Notes under the pieces: model-generated
Database searches by the model: none
Told to the model about the DNA's origin: nothing
The model's input: only the letters and a program-made list of their open reading frames with translations
Position numbers and translations under genes: made by a program
Source: Mangrovibacterium sp041596335
GTDB taxonomy: Bacteria; Bacteroidota; Bacteroidia; Bacteroidales; Prolixibacteraceae
Assembly: GCF_041596335.1 (NCBI RefSeq)
Contig: NZ_JBFHIT010000004.1
Coordinates: forward strand, 62,001 to 126,000
DNA length: 64,000 nt
Direction: 5' to 3'
Shown: one piece after another, positions 8,819 to 19,900 of the stretch
How the letters are laid out: the number at the start of each line of letters is the position of its first letter
How positions within the stretch are numbered: position 1 is the first letter of the stretch

Positions 8819-11161
8819 ATGAAGCGCGTATTATTGATACTAATGATTTCAATAAATATCTCCAACGCATTTACGATGGATTGGGGCAGTGCCCAATGGA
8901 TTTGGCAACAGCAGGATGGCCCAGCCAATACCTGGATGAGTTTTCGAAAAACGGTAAATCTGGATGAATTGCCAAATCAAGTGGAAGCTCATATTGCCGT
9001 GGACAGCAAGTTTTGGTTGTGGATAAATGGCGAATTGGTTCTTTTTGAAGGTGGCTTGTCACGTGGGCCAAGTCCTGTGGGCACTTGGGACAGAAAAAAT
9101 GGCGTAACGCCTTCCAATTCATGGTATCAAAGCGTTAATATTCAACCTTATCTCAAAAAAGGTGAAAATACCATTGCAGTTCTGGCTTGGTATTGGGGAC
9201 GCGAAACCCATAAGGGAACCCATATTGATAGTAAAAAAGGAGGATTTCTTTTCTATGCTGAAATGGGTAATCAACAAGTCGTTTCCGATAAAACATGGAA
9301 GGCCATACAACATACGGCATACGACAATACGATTGAGCCGGCAAGCAAATCTTTGACTCAGTACCCTGTAATGTACAATGCGCAAAAAGGAATGAGCGAT
9401 TGGACAGATCAGGCGTGGTACACAGAAGACTATAACGATACAAACTGGACTGCCGCCGTAGAAAAAGGGAATGCCGGAGTTGCACCATGGTATGAACTTG
9501 TAGAAAACTTTGTGCCACTCTTGATTAATTACGGGCTAGTCGATTATGAAAATCAGGCACAATTGCAACTGCCCTTTGTTAGTCGGGGCGAAACGATAAC
9601 CTGTCGCCTTCCATTTAACAAACAAATTACGCCTTACCTCGAAATTGAAGCCAAAGCAGGAGATACTATTTTTATTACCACCGATAACCGTTTAAATAAA
9701 ATCAACGCCACCTACATTACCAAAGAGGGTGTGCAGGCTTTTGAAGGTTTTTCGTGGATGAACGGTCATGAAGTTAAATATACCATTCCCGCAGGCATTA
9801 AAGTAAATGCACTGAAATACCGTTGGATGAGTGTAGGCGAAATGGCCGGGAATTTTGAACTGGACGATCCGTTTTTCAGTCGTTTGTGGTGGATGGGCAA
9901 TAATACACTGTTCGTTTGTGCGCGCGATAACTTTATGGATTGTCCCGACCGCGAACGGGCTTTGTGGATTGGAGATGTGGCTGACCAAACTGGGTACCTG
10001 TTCTATTCAATGGATGATGCCGGACGCCAATTGCTGAAAAAAGCCATTTTACAAACCGTGTATTTTAGCGAAAACGATGTACTGGGTGCCTTGGGCCCAC
10101 TTCGGGTACGTGAATTGGTGGGTCAAAGCCTACAATTTATTGTTCAGGTGGTTTGGCCCTATTATTTCAATACAGGCGACATTGAGACCCTGGAAATTGC
10201 TTACCCATATGTTTATAACTATTTAGCGCTTTTCCCAATGGATACTAATGGCTTGCCAGAGTATCGAAAAGGAAAGAGCCCTGACTCATGGGATTGGTTA
10301 GACTGGGGTGTAAAAGAAACACTCGATGCAGCCCCAATGCAACCTGCTTACTATTATCAGGCTTTGGTCGAAGCTAAAAAAATGGCAAAAATCCTGGGGA
10401 AAAAGGAGCACCTGGAGTTCTACACTTCACGCATTAACAGCATCAAAGCCAATTACGATAAGGTATTCTGGAAAGATGGATTTTACAGCTCGAACGAGAA
10501 ATTTAAAGACGACAGAGCCAATGCATTGGCTATCACATCGGGATTGGCAAAGCCCGAAAACTATGAGGCCATCGTAACCAATGTTTTGGTGCCCAATAAA
10601 TATGGTAGTCCGCACTTTGAGTGGGTGGCCGAAGAGGCCCTGTTTATGGCCGGAAGACCCGATTTATCATTGGCGAGAATGAAAGAAATGTACGAAAGTC
10701 AGGTAAATTCAAACTTAACTACTTTGTACGAAATGTTTCCCAAAGGTGGCAGTTACAACCATGCCTGGAACGGATCGAACACCATTTTATCGAAATATGT
10801 GGCAGGGGTACGCCCCACTAAAGTGGCTTGGAGCGAGTATGAAATTATGCCAACGTTGCTTCATTTTAAACACCTGAAGAAAACCATTCCTACTGTAAAA
10901 GGGAATATTGACTTAAGTATTGAGTCAAGTGATGATACTTATCACTTACAACTATATTCTCCGGACGAAGCCACTGCAGTTGTGGGTATTCCAAAGAACA
11001 ATAAAGAAATTGTAACAGTGAAAGTTAATAACAGGTTGGTGTGGGAGAATGGAAAAAAGAAGGATTCGTTGAATGGACTCGTATTGGGAGGTGAAGATGC
11101 CTCTTATTTAACGCTCAAATTAGGTGCAGGAGAGTGGGATGTAACTGCTACTTATATGTGA
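8819..11161 (+). CDS. Divergent GH78-like alpha-L-rhamnosidase (tandem copy 2)
   Basis: Exported 780-residue paralogue of the preceding gene, 98 bases downstream. After a short signal (MKRVLLILMISIN, ending SNA or thereabouts) it repeats the same path: WGSAQWIWQQ, WLWINGELVLFEGG, GENTIAVLAWYWG, then the barrel with CPDRERALWIGD (Asp377, Glu379). As in copy 1, the position of the canonical GH78 general base is not acidic: the segment reads NHAWNGSNTILSKY. Copy 2 has a longer loop after the galactose-binding motif (residues about 81-105, VGTWDRKNGVTPSNSW) and lacks a few residues elsewhere, so it may tolerate a different leaving group. Order and spacing imply one transcript with its neighbours. 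The role is inferred from the family: removal of alpha-L-rhamnose or a similar deoxy sugar in the periplasm. Confidence 0.78.
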   Translation: MKRVLLILMISINISNAFTMDWGSAQWIWQQQDGPANTWMSFRKTVNLDELPNQVEAHIAVDSKFWLWINGELVLFEGGLSRGPSPVGTWDRKNGVTPSNSWYQSVNIQPYLKKGENTIAVLAWYWGRETHKGTHIDSKKGGFLFYAEMGNQQVVSDKTWKAIQHTAYDNTIEPASKSLTQYPVMYNAQKGMSDWTDQAWYTEDYNDTNWTAAVEKGNAGVAPWYELVENFVPLLINYGLVDYENQAQLQLPFVSRGETITCRLPFNKQITPYLEIEAKAGDTIFITTDNRLNKINATYITKEGVQAFEGFSWMNGHEVKYTIPAGIKVNALKYRWMSVGEMAGNFELDDPFFSRLWWMGNNTLFVCARDNFMDCPDRERALWIGDVADQTGYLFYSMDDAGRQLLKKAILQTVYFSENDVLGALGPLRVRELVGQSLQFIVQVVWPYYFNTGDIETLEIAYPYVYNYLALFPMDTNGLPEYRKGKSPDSWDWLDWGVKETLDAAPMQPAYYYQALVEAKKMAKILGKKEHLEFYTSRINSIKANYDKVFWKDGFYSSNEKFKDDRANALAITSGLAKPENYEAIVTNVLVPNKYGSPHFEWVAEEALFMAGRPDLSLARMKEMYESQVNSNLTTLYEMFPKGGSYNHAWNGSNTILSKYVAGVRPTKVAWSEYEIMPTLLHFKHLKKTIPTVKGNIDLSIESSDDTYHLQLYSPDEATAVVGIPKNNKEIVTVKVNNRLVWENGKKKDSLNGLVLGGEDASYLTLKLGAGEWDVTATYM

Positions 11162-11207
11162 TGTCTGACTCTAAGTATCCCCAGTTAATACAAACAAAAT
11201 AGAATAG

Positions 11208-14200
11208 ATGAAAAGGCCAATATTAGGGATTATAATATACTTGTTAAGCTTGTCTGCAACATATGCTCAGGTAAAGGATACTGCCAGTTTAGGGTACAAC
11301 TTCAAAAACCCACCCCATTCGGCAAAACCCCTCACATGGATGCACGTGATGAGCGGTAACATGAGCAAGGAGGGAATGACTAAGGATCTGGAAGCTATTG
11401 CCGATGCTGGCATTGGTGGCATTATTCTGTTTAATGTGACCCATAATATTCCTAACGGCCCGGTTAAATTCAATTCACCCGAGGATATAGCATTAAAGGC
11501 ACATACAGCGGCCGAGTGTGAGCGTTTAGGGTTGAGTTTTGGTATTCATAACTGCGATGGCTGGACTTCGAGCGGTGGCCCTTGGGTGCCTGTGGAGCAC
11601 TCGATGAAACAGGTGGTACACCGCCATGTGGTAATTGATGGCGGTGAAGTGGATATGTTTCTTCCAGGTCCGTCAAAGTGTGGCAACTACTATGAGGATA
11701 TTGCTGTGTTGGCTTACCCTGCGCTGCCATCCGAAATAGAGGATACAGAAAGCCAACCTATTATAACTGCTTCAAAACCTGATTTTGATGTCAATATTGC
11801 AACCAATGGGAAGATTGATGAACGCGCCGAGTTAACGGTGGCAAACGGAGAAAAAGCCTGGGTGCAATGGGATTTTGGTAAGCCGTTTACGGTACGCTCA
11901 TTTTTCCTGAAATCAGAAAATCAACGCACTAAAAATGCAAATTTCACCCTGGAATATTCCGAAGATGGAGAGACGTTTACAGAGGTGAAAACGCTAAAAA
12001 TAAACCGACTTGGGAAATATTTCTACACCATCGACGAGAGTTTTGAAGGAATCACCGCCCGTTATTTTCGCTTTGTAACAAATTTTGCGTTAGATATTGC
12101 TGAAGTTAATTTGAGTTCACTGTATCGTTTTGACAACATGATATCTCGAACCAGTATTCACCGTTCGAACAATGGTGGCTTACCTGCCTTAAAAGAACAA
12201 GCACCTGATAATGTGATTTCCGGAAAAGATATCATTAACCTAACAGCGAAGGTGAATGACAAAGGGGTGTTGAAAACGACATTGCCTGAAGGAAAATGGA
12301 CGATCATGCGTGTGGGCTACACCACCACTTCGGCCATAAATGATCCGGCTTCTATTGAAGGAACAGGTTTGGAAGTCGATAAATTTAGCCGCGAATCATT
12401 CAACCTGTTTTACGATGGCTATGTTCGGAACGTGATTGATGCTTCGAAAAAGGTAGCGCCTAAAGCGTTGCAATATGTTGAAATTGATAGCTATGAAGTA
12501 GGAAGCCAAAATTGGACTCAGGGCTATGAAAAACAATTCAACGAGCAGTTCGATTACGATATCATCAAGTTTCTGCCTTTGTATGCCGGCCGTTTTATTG
12601 ATGATGCAGAGACCACTGAGCGCGTGCTTTGGGATATTCGTAATTTCAATAGTCAATTGATGTGCGATAACTACTTCGATTATTTCACGGAACTGTGTCA
12701 TAACGATGGGCTGATAAGTTATGTGGAACCCTATGGCAATGCGGCTTTTAACACACTTGATGCCGCTCGTAAAGCCGATATTCCGATGGGCGAATTTCAT
12801 TCCAGTGGAAAATCAATGGTCGATGTGGCGGTTTCTGCCGGACATATCTACGGACGCAACATTATTTCTGCCGAAGCCTTTACTTCGGGCACGAATATGC
12901 ACTACGAGGTACACCCGGGAATGTTGAAAACGGTGGGCGATCAAGGCTGGGTGAATGGCATTAACGAAATTGTATTTCACCGCTTCACACACCAACCGAA
13001 TACAAAAGTAAAACCGGGGATGACGATGAGTGGTTTTGGTTCGCACATCGACCGTACTCAAACCTGGTGGGAAAGCGCTGGCAAGAGTTGGTTTAAATAC
13101 CTCGCACGTGGTCAGTATTTGTTGCGCCAGGGATATCCTGCAGCCGATATCCTGGCTTTTGTGGGCGATGGTTCACCCAATACCGTTGCTTCGCGCAACG
13201 CTTTACGGAACCTCCCTAATTACATCAATTACGACTGTGTAAATGCTGATGTATTAAGCAATCGCATAACCGTTAAAGATGGTAAAATGATATTGCCGGA
13301 AGGGGGTAGCTACCATGCCCTTTACCTCAATAATGTGAGGCAGATGCACTTATCTACCCTCAAGCGATTGGACGAATTATCCGATCAGGGGGTCATCATT
13401 TTGGGAGGCAAACCCGACGAAATCGGCGGCTATTCGGTAACGGAAGCCGACAAGGCTGAATTTAATAAGCTAGTCAGCAAGATTTGGAGCCACCCCACAA
13501 CAAGAATCAATGTGAATTGGGAGGCTGTCTATCATGATTTCAAACTTCCCGTTGACCTAAAGATAGCAGGAAGAGAAGATATCAATTACATCCACCGCAA
13601 AACTGAAAATGAAGACATTTATTTCTTCTTTAATCCAGATGGCGAGCAACGTACATTTGAATGCACCTTCAATGTAACCGACAAGATACCTGAGCTATGG
13701 AATCCGATGGATGGAACTATCACCAGGTTGAGCGCTTTTGAACAAGTGGGTAATACCACAAAAGTGGTTGTTACTCTGCCAGCCGAAGGAAGTGCATTTA
13801 TTGTATTTCAGCAGTCAGCCAAAGGGGTAAAGTCTGTTCGCCCTGCGGATGCAATCAGCAATTCAAAATTTCGCGTAAAGCTAAATGATGAAGGCAAAAC
13901 AGTGCTGGAAGCTACAGCGAACGGGAACTATAAATTGAACTTTTCCGATGGCACAACGGCACAAATAAGCGTTGATGATATTCCGGAGCCATTAGCCATT
14001 GACGGTGAGTGGCAAGTTTATTTTCCCGACCTAAAAAAAGGGGCACAAACCTTTACTTTCCCAAAACTGATAGACTGGACATCACACGATTTTGAAGGCG
14101 TAAAATACTATTCGGGAACAGCTACTTACAGCAAAACCATTAAAATAAGCAAGCAGCTTCTCGGTTCTGATCGTAAGCTAATCCTCGATTTAGGTGAGGT

Positions 14201-14609
14201 AAATGTTGTAGCACGCGTAATTCTTAATGGGAAAGACTTGGGTGTGATTTGGACTAACCCTTATGTGGTGGATGTTACTTCGGCCTTGAAGGTTGGTATA
14301 AACGAACTGCAAATAGAGCTAACAAACCAATGGAGCAACCGACTGATTGGTGACGAGAATTTTCCGAACGTAAGCGGGTATGATTTGCGTCCACAAATCA
14401 ATAAACCGCAGGAAGCTAAAGATCCGCACCTAACACTTATAAATCAGTACAATATGGTGGATTGGTTCCTAAATAACGAACCGGCACCTTTAGGGCAACG
14501 TTCTACGTTTACGACTTATCCTTTTTATAAAAAAGGAGATAGGCTCTTGCCGGCTGGCTTGGTGGGGCCGGTAAACGTAAGTACTCAGAAATTGATTGTG
14601 ATTGAATAG
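11208..14609 (+). CDS. GH106 alpha-L-rhamnosidase (copy A)
   Basis: Secreted 1133-residue enzyme with a signal peptide ending YAQ (residue 21). GH106 landmarks are clear: TWMHVMSGNMSKEG near residue 44, HNCDGWTSSGGPW near 115, an F5/8-type or similar beta domain around 205-310, the barrel signatures EIDSYE (Glu425, Glu430) and SAEAFTS (Glu556), and a C-terminal beta-sandwich with LGEVNVVARVILNG. GH106 enzymes are calcium-dependent inverting alpha-L-rhamnosidases; Glu425 and Glu556 have nearly the spacing I recall for the catalytic pair of the characterised Bacteroides GH106. Length fits the family. It has a close full-length paralogue at 16975, and a shorter relative lies between them. Likely periplasmic, acting on rhamnose in larger oligosaccharides. 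Confidence 0.9.
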   Translation: MKRPILGIIIYLLSLSATYAQVKDTASLGYNFKNPPHSAKPLTWMHVMSGNMSKEGMTKDLEAIADAGIGGIILFNVTHNIPNGPVKFNSPEDIALKAHTAAECERLGLSFGIHNCDGWTSSGGPWVPVEHSMKQVVHRHVVIDGGEVDMFLPGPSKCGNYYEDIAVLAYPALPSEIEDTESQPIITASKPDFDVNIATNGKIDERAELTVANGEKAWVQWDFGKPFTVRSFFLKSENQRTKNANFTLEYSEDGETFTEVKTLKINRLGKYFYTIDESFEGITARYFRFVTNFALDIAEVNLSSLYRFDNMISRTSIHRSNNGGLPALKEQAPDNVISGKDIINLTAKVNDKGVLKTTLPEGKWTIMRVGYTTTSAINDPASIEGTGLEVDKFSRESFNLFYDGYVRNVIDASKKVAPKALQYVEIDSYEVGSQNWTQGYEKQFNEQFDYDIIKFLPLYAGRFIDDAETTERVLWDIRNFNSQLMCDNYFDYFTELCHNDGLISYVEPYGNAAFNTLDAARKADIPMGEFHSSGKSMVDVAVSAGHIYGRNIISAEAFTSGTNMHYEVHPGMLKTVGDQGWVNGINEIVFHRFTHQPNTKVKPGMTMSGFGSHIDRTQTWWESAGKSWFKYLARGQYLLRQGYPAADILAFVGDGSPNTVASRNALRNLPNYINYDCVNADVLSNRITVKDGKMILPEGGSYHALYLNNVRQMHLSTLKRLDELSDQGVIILGGKPDEIGGYSVTEADKAEFNKLVSKIWSHPTTRINVNWEAVYHDFKLPVDLKIAGREDINYIHRKTENEDIYFFFNPDGEQRTFECTFNVTDKIPELWNPMDGTITRLSAFEQVGNTTKVVVTLPAEGSAFIVFQQSAKGVKSVRPADAISNSKFRVKLNDEGKTVLEATANGNYKLNFSDGTTAQISVDDIPEPLAIDGEWQVYFPDLKKGAQTFTFPKLIDWTSHDFEGVKYYSGTATYSKTIKISKQLLGSDRKLILDLGEVNVVARVILNGKDLGVIWTNPYVVDVTSALKVGINELQIELTNQWSNRLIGDENFPNVSGYDLRPQINKPQEAKDPHLTLINQYNMVDWFLNNEPAPLGQRSTFTTYPFYKKGDRLLPAGLVGPVNVSTQKLIVIE

Positions 14610-14666
14610 ATTGTGTGTATGTAACGACGATAAGCCTATTTACCGAAATGATTTAAAAACTAGCAG

Positions 14667-16922
14667 ATGAAAAAAAATGCCCTTGTATTGCTTGCCTCCT
14701 TTATGGCCGTACTTTCCTTTGCACAAAAGGGAAGCAATGACCTCTTGGAGCCTAATTTTAAGAATCCTCCGGCACAGTTTAAACCCATGCCCTTTTGGCA
14801 TATTAATGGGGAAATGACTACCGAAGGCATTCGGCAACAGATGCAGGATGCCAACGAAGTTGGCTTTTCAGGGGTGAGTTTGTTGCCCCTGGCCAAAAAG
14901 GATGAAACGCGTCCGGGAACCACTCCAAAGTTTTTGTCTGAAGAGTATTTTCATCGCTATCAGGACATGATTGATGTGGCCGAGGAGTTGGAAATGGAGA
15001 TCATTCTGTATGACGATAACGATTTTCCGAGTGGTATGGCCGGAGGTAAAATGGAAGAATTATACCCTGAACATACCATGAAACGACTGGATAAAGTGGA
15101 GCACAGCGTATCGGGGCCAAGCTTGTTTTCAGATCGTGTGCGTGGTATTCAGTTGATGTCGGCGGTAGCTATTAACACAGAAACGAAAGAACGTTTTGAC
15201 ATCACGAGCTACGAAAAAGATGGGGTGTTAGAATGGCAAGTGCCTTCCGGCGAATGGAATATCATGATGTTCCCTTTGGTGAAAGACAGTTTCCATAAGA
15301 AATACCTCTGCATGGATTTTATGGATACGGTGGCCGTGAGGTACATGATAAATGAAACCTATGACAAGTATTACGAACGCTTCGGGAAATACTTTGGCAA
15401 CACCATTAAAATGACCTTTTTTGATGATGTGGGTTTTTGGCAACATCCACGAACCTGGACTCCTCGTTTTAATGAAAAGTTCCAGGAGATTAATGGCTTT
15501 GATCCACGCCCATATTATCCAGCACTGTGGTATAATGTCGGTCCTGAAACCGAAGCCATCCGGAACGCTTTTTTCAACACAAGGGCAGAGTTGCTGGCCG
15601 AAGGTTTTCCTCGGTTAGTGGCAGAATGGAACGAAAAGCATGGTGTGAAAAGTACCGGACATCCACCCGGCAATTACGATCCGACACCCATTGATATGAA
15701 CGCCGATATTTTCAAGTTTTTTCGGTATACACAGGTGCCTTTAACCGATGCTATTATTGGATATCAGTTTGGTCAAAACGGGCACAAATTAATCAGTTCT
15801 GCTGCCGATTATTACGACCGTCCATTGGTGGCAACTGAAATATATGGCGCTTATAAAGAGGCTACTTTTGACTCGTTGATGTTGTATCGTTCTATGATGG
15901 ATTTATTCGTCCGCGGTGTCAATGTGGTCATCCCACATGGTATGTGGTACAACCCTGAATTGGTTTATATCTCGCCTTTGGTATCACCTTACAGCGAAAA
16001 AATTGCACCCGCATTGCCAGCCTATTCCGAGTTTGTAGGGCGTGCGAGTATGCTTTTGCGTGGTGGTCGCCGAGTGAGCGACATTGCGGTAATGTACCCT
16101 TTTGAAGGGCTGGCCGGATGGTTCCGCTTCGACAATCCGGATAAAATTCGTCAGGGCTTTTATATTTCGCCCGAAACCGATTACCAAACCGTGAGTGGTT
16201 GGTTGACGAACGATATTCGTCGCGATTTTACCTTTGTGCATCCCGAACTGTTTTTGGATGAAAAATACAGCATCGAAAATGGCCAAATAAAACTGAATAA
16301 TCAGGAGAATTTTCAGGAATATAAGGTCATGATTCTTACCGGAAGCAACATCATTTCATTAAAAACCCTTCAAAAATTAAAGCAGTTCCATGCTGATGGA
16401 GGAACAATTATCGCGACTACGCTTTTACCTTTTAAATCAGCCGAGCCAGGTAAGGATAAAGAAGTTATTGATTTGATTGAGGATGTCTTTGGCATCAATC
16501 CATTGCGGCAGAATGATCTGAATGACAATGCGGTGTCTGAAAATGGGAGTGGAGGGAAAGCTGTTTTTATCCCCCTGCCTAGTTCACAAAAACTGGCCGA
16601 AGTACTTGAGAAATACACGCCTTCTTCTGATGTGAAATTTGAAGATAATCCGGTACTCAAAAGTGATTTTGGTAAATTTAATTACATCCACAAAATGAAG
16701 GATGGAAAACACATTTACTTCTTCACCAATTCGAGTGATGAAGTCGTCCAAACTGAGGTCGTCGTTCGGGGTAAACTAAATCTGGAATCCTGGAATCCGC
16801 ACAATGGGAAAGTGACAAAGTTAGAAGCATCGTCCAATTTTGTTGAAGATGGACAGCCCAGTGTAACCTATCAATTAACCTTAAACCCTGTGTCCTCTGT
16901 CTTTTGGTTGGGGGATGAATAA
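14667..16922 (+). CDS. Short GH106-like protein with changed catalytic site
   Basis: Exported 751-residue protein (signal ending SFAQ, about residue 20). The opening after the signal, NFKNPPAQFKPMPFWHING, parallels the two flanking GH106 enzymes, and the barrel continues with YDDNDFPSGMAGG and HPPGNYDPTPIDMN. It lacks the inserted beta domain and the C-terminal beta-sandwich, which explains its being about 350 residues shorter. The catalytic neighbourhood differs: where the full-length enzymes have EIDSYE, this one has FFDDVGF (Asp253, Asp254); a Glu is kept at the second site in VATEIYG (Glu391). It may be a GH106 subfamily with another specificity or a relative outside GH106. It is 57 bases after copy A and 52 before copy C, so co-transcription is likely. 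Confidence 0.75.
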   Translation: MKKNALVLLASFMAVLSFAQKGSNDLLEPNFKNPPAQFKPMPFWHINGEMTTEGIRQQMQDANEVGFSGVSLLPLAKKDETRPGTTPKFLSEEYFHRYQDMIDVAEELEMEIILYDDNDFPSGMAGGKMEELYPEHTMKRLDKVEHSVSGPSLFSDRVRGIQLMSAVAINTETKERFDITSYEKDGVLEWQVPSGEWNIMMFPLVKDSFHKKYLCMDFMDTVAVRYMINETYDKYYERFGKYFGNTIKMTFFDDVGFWQHPRTWTPRFNEKFQEINGFDPRPYYPALWYNVGPETEAIRNAFFNTRAELLAEGFPRLVAEWNEKHGVKSTGHPPGNYDPTPIDMNADIFKFFRYTQVPLTDAIIGYQFGQNGHKLISSAADYYDRPLVATEIYGAYKEATFDSLMLYRSMMDLFVRGVNVVIPHGMWYNPELVYISPLVSPYSEKIAPALPAYSEFVGRASMLLRGGRRVSDIAVMYPFEGLAGWFRFDNPDKIRQGFYISPETDYQTVSGWLTNDIRRDFTFVHPELFLDEKYSIENGQIKLNNQENFQEYKVMILTGSNIISLKTLQKLKQFHADGGTIIATTLLPFKSAEPGKDKEVIDLIEDVFGINPLRQNDLNDNAVSENGSGGKAVFIPLPSSQKLAEVLEKYTPSSDVKFEDNPVLKSDFGKFNYIHKMKDGKHIYFFTNSSDEVVQTEVVVRGKLNLESWNPHNGKVTKLEASSNFVEDGQPSVTYQLTLNPVSSVFWLGDE

Positions 16923-16974
16923 ATGGCCGGGGAACGATGATCAAATAGGAATCAATTAAAACCTACGAATACAG

Positions 16975-19900
16975 ATGAATAAAATCACACTTAAAATCAG
17001 TCTGGCTTTATTGCTTGGTTTCACAATGCTAAGCGCCATCGCTCAGGATACTGCTTTGGAGCAAAATTTCCGAAACCCTCCAACCTCAGCTAAACCCCGA
17101 ACCTGGATGCATGCCATAGATGGCAATATGAGCAAAGACGGATTGAGCAAAGATCTTGAGTCAATGCAGCGCGTCGGTATTGGCGGGGTGCTGCTGTTTA
17201 ATATCGACCAGAAAATCCCTGACGGGCTCATCAAGTATAACTCACCTGAACACCACGAAATGTTGAAACATGCAGCTGCCGAATGTGAGCGTTTGGGTTT
17301 GAGTTTTGGGGTGCACAACTGCGACGGATGGTCGTCGAGTGGGGGCCCTTGGATAAAACCGGAGCAGAGTATGAAAATGGTGGTGTGGAGTGAGATGCAA
17401 ATTGCCGGTGGAGATATCCATATTAAATTGCCACAACCCACAATCCGCGAAGGACTATATCAGGATATTGCTGTGTTGGCCTATCCTGCCTTAAAATCAG
17501 AAATGGCTGATATTCAGAATCAACCATTGATCACATCGTCTGATCCCAATTTTAAAACCGATCTTTTGATGGACAATCGGCTGGATGATGTGAGCACTAT
17601 TCAGAAGGTGGAGAAGAAAGATTCCTGGATACAATATGCTTATCCCCGGGAACACGAAATTCGCTCGGCTTTTATTGTGTTTAACGATCGAAATGGAGAG
17701 GCAAAATTGCAAGTGTCAGATGATGGCGTGAACTTTAGAACAGTCCGCGATTTGTACAAAGTGCGCACCGGAAAAGGGGAATGGGCCATCAATGATTCTT
17801 TTGAACCCATCAAATCAAAATATTTCAGGTTGCTGCTTAACGAAACCATGACATTGAAGGAGGCCAAACTGCTTTCAACGCAATGCTTGCACAATGTTCT
17901 GGGGCGCATTAGTATGGCGCGGACCGAAGATCGGGAATTAACGCCCATTGGTAAGCCTTTCGCGGATATGGTGATCGACAAAGATCAGATTATCAACCTC
18001 ACTGATAAGTTGAATGAGAATGGGGATTTGCAGGCTACTTTGCCCGAAGGTGAATGGACCATCATGCGATTTGGCTATACTTCTACCGGAGCGTTTAACA
18101 ATCCTGCATCGGATGCCGGTCGTGGTTTGGAATGCGATAAGTTTGACCGCGCTGCTTTTAAAACGCACTACGACGCTTTTGCTAAGAAAGTAATCGAGAA
18201 TACGAGAGAAATCGCTCCCAACGCGATGCAATACATCGAAATTGACAGTTATGAAATGGGTGGGCAAAACTGGACAGATGGATATGCGACTCAGTTTAAA
18301 GAAAAGTATGCTTATAATTTGATCGACTTCTTACCGATTTATGCCGGACGTTTTGTCGAGAGTGCCGAAGCATCGGAAGCTGTTTTGTGGGATATCCGGC
18401 AGCTTAACTGCCAGTTAATGACCGACAATTACTTTGGGTATTTTGCTGAGCTGTGCCGGGCTGACGGCGTTAAAAGCTACATCGAACCTTATGGTTTTGG
18501 TCCGGTAAACGATTTGGATGTTGGTGCCAAAGCGGATATTAATATGGGCGAATTCTGGATGAATCGTGAAATGACGATGGTGCAATCGGCCGTTTCGGCT
18601 TCGCATATTTACGGCAAGAATGTGACCTCGGCCGAGTCTTTTACTTCTACTCCGGAAATTAACTGGAAAGGGCATCCCGCTATGGCTAAAGTCTCAGGCG
18701 ATTTGGCCTGGACTTATGGGATTAACGAGTTCATGTTTCACCGTTTTACACACCAGGCCAATCCCAATATAGCCCCGGGAATGACCATGGGGCGCTGGGG
18801 ATTCAACTTTGACCGGGTACAAACCTGGTGGGACAATGCCGGAGCAGCCTGGTTTAAATACATCATGCGCGGACAGTATCTGCTACGTCAAGGCGTTCCG
18901 GTTTCTGACTTCCTCGTGTTTATTGGCGATGGCTCACCCAATTCAGTGTATTTGCGCAATGACTTTGAGCCGGCCTTACCGACTGGTAGCAATTTCGATT
19001 GTGTGAATGCCGATGTTCTGATCAACAGAATTCAAATCGCTAACAATGCATTGGTGCTTCCCGAAGGAACGCAATACAAGGCTTTGGTACTGAAAAATTG
19101 CAAAAAGCTTTCCTTAAAGAGCCTGAAACGGCTGCATGATATTGCGCAGGCAGGTATACCGGTCATCGGTGAAATGCCCGAACAGCTTACAGGTTATTTA
19201 ATCTCAGGGACCGATTTGGCAGATTTTCAGCAAATGCTAAATGCAATGTTAAAGATGGAGAATGTTTATCCGGGTTTTGCGTGGGAAAACGTAATGCAAG
19301 CGGAAAAAATCAGTGCCGACTTTAAGATTAAAGGAAGAGAAGACGGCCCATTTGTACATCGAAGCCTTGGTGAAGAGCAAGACCTCTATTTCTTCTTCAA
19401 TCCCGACTCTGTAGCACAACGCTTTGAATGTACTTTTCGAGTAGATGGTAAAATACCTGAACTTTGGAACCCGATGAATGGCGAAGTGATAAAAACTGCA
19501 CAGTTTACAAACACTGATGGCAGAACAACGGTTTGGATTGATCTTGAGTCGAAAGAATCCGTATTCGTGGTTTTCAGAGTTTCGTCAGATGGCGTACCTG
19601 CAGTTTCCGCTGAACAGCTGAATGATGCCAATTATTCCTTAAATGATGATAATCAACTACAACAGGAAAAGGAAGTAGCAACGATGCCTCTTCAGGTGAT
19701 CGGCGATTGGAAACTGGCATTTCCTGATGTAAAATCAGCTCAGAAAAACTACCTCTTCCCCGAACTGATTGACTGGACAAATCACCAGGCAGAAGACGTG
19801 AAGTACTATTCCGGTACAGCCATCTACGTAAATGAGTTTGAGCTGGGTAAAACAATGCTCGCTAAAAATCATCAAATCACCTTGGATTTGGGTGAAGTAA

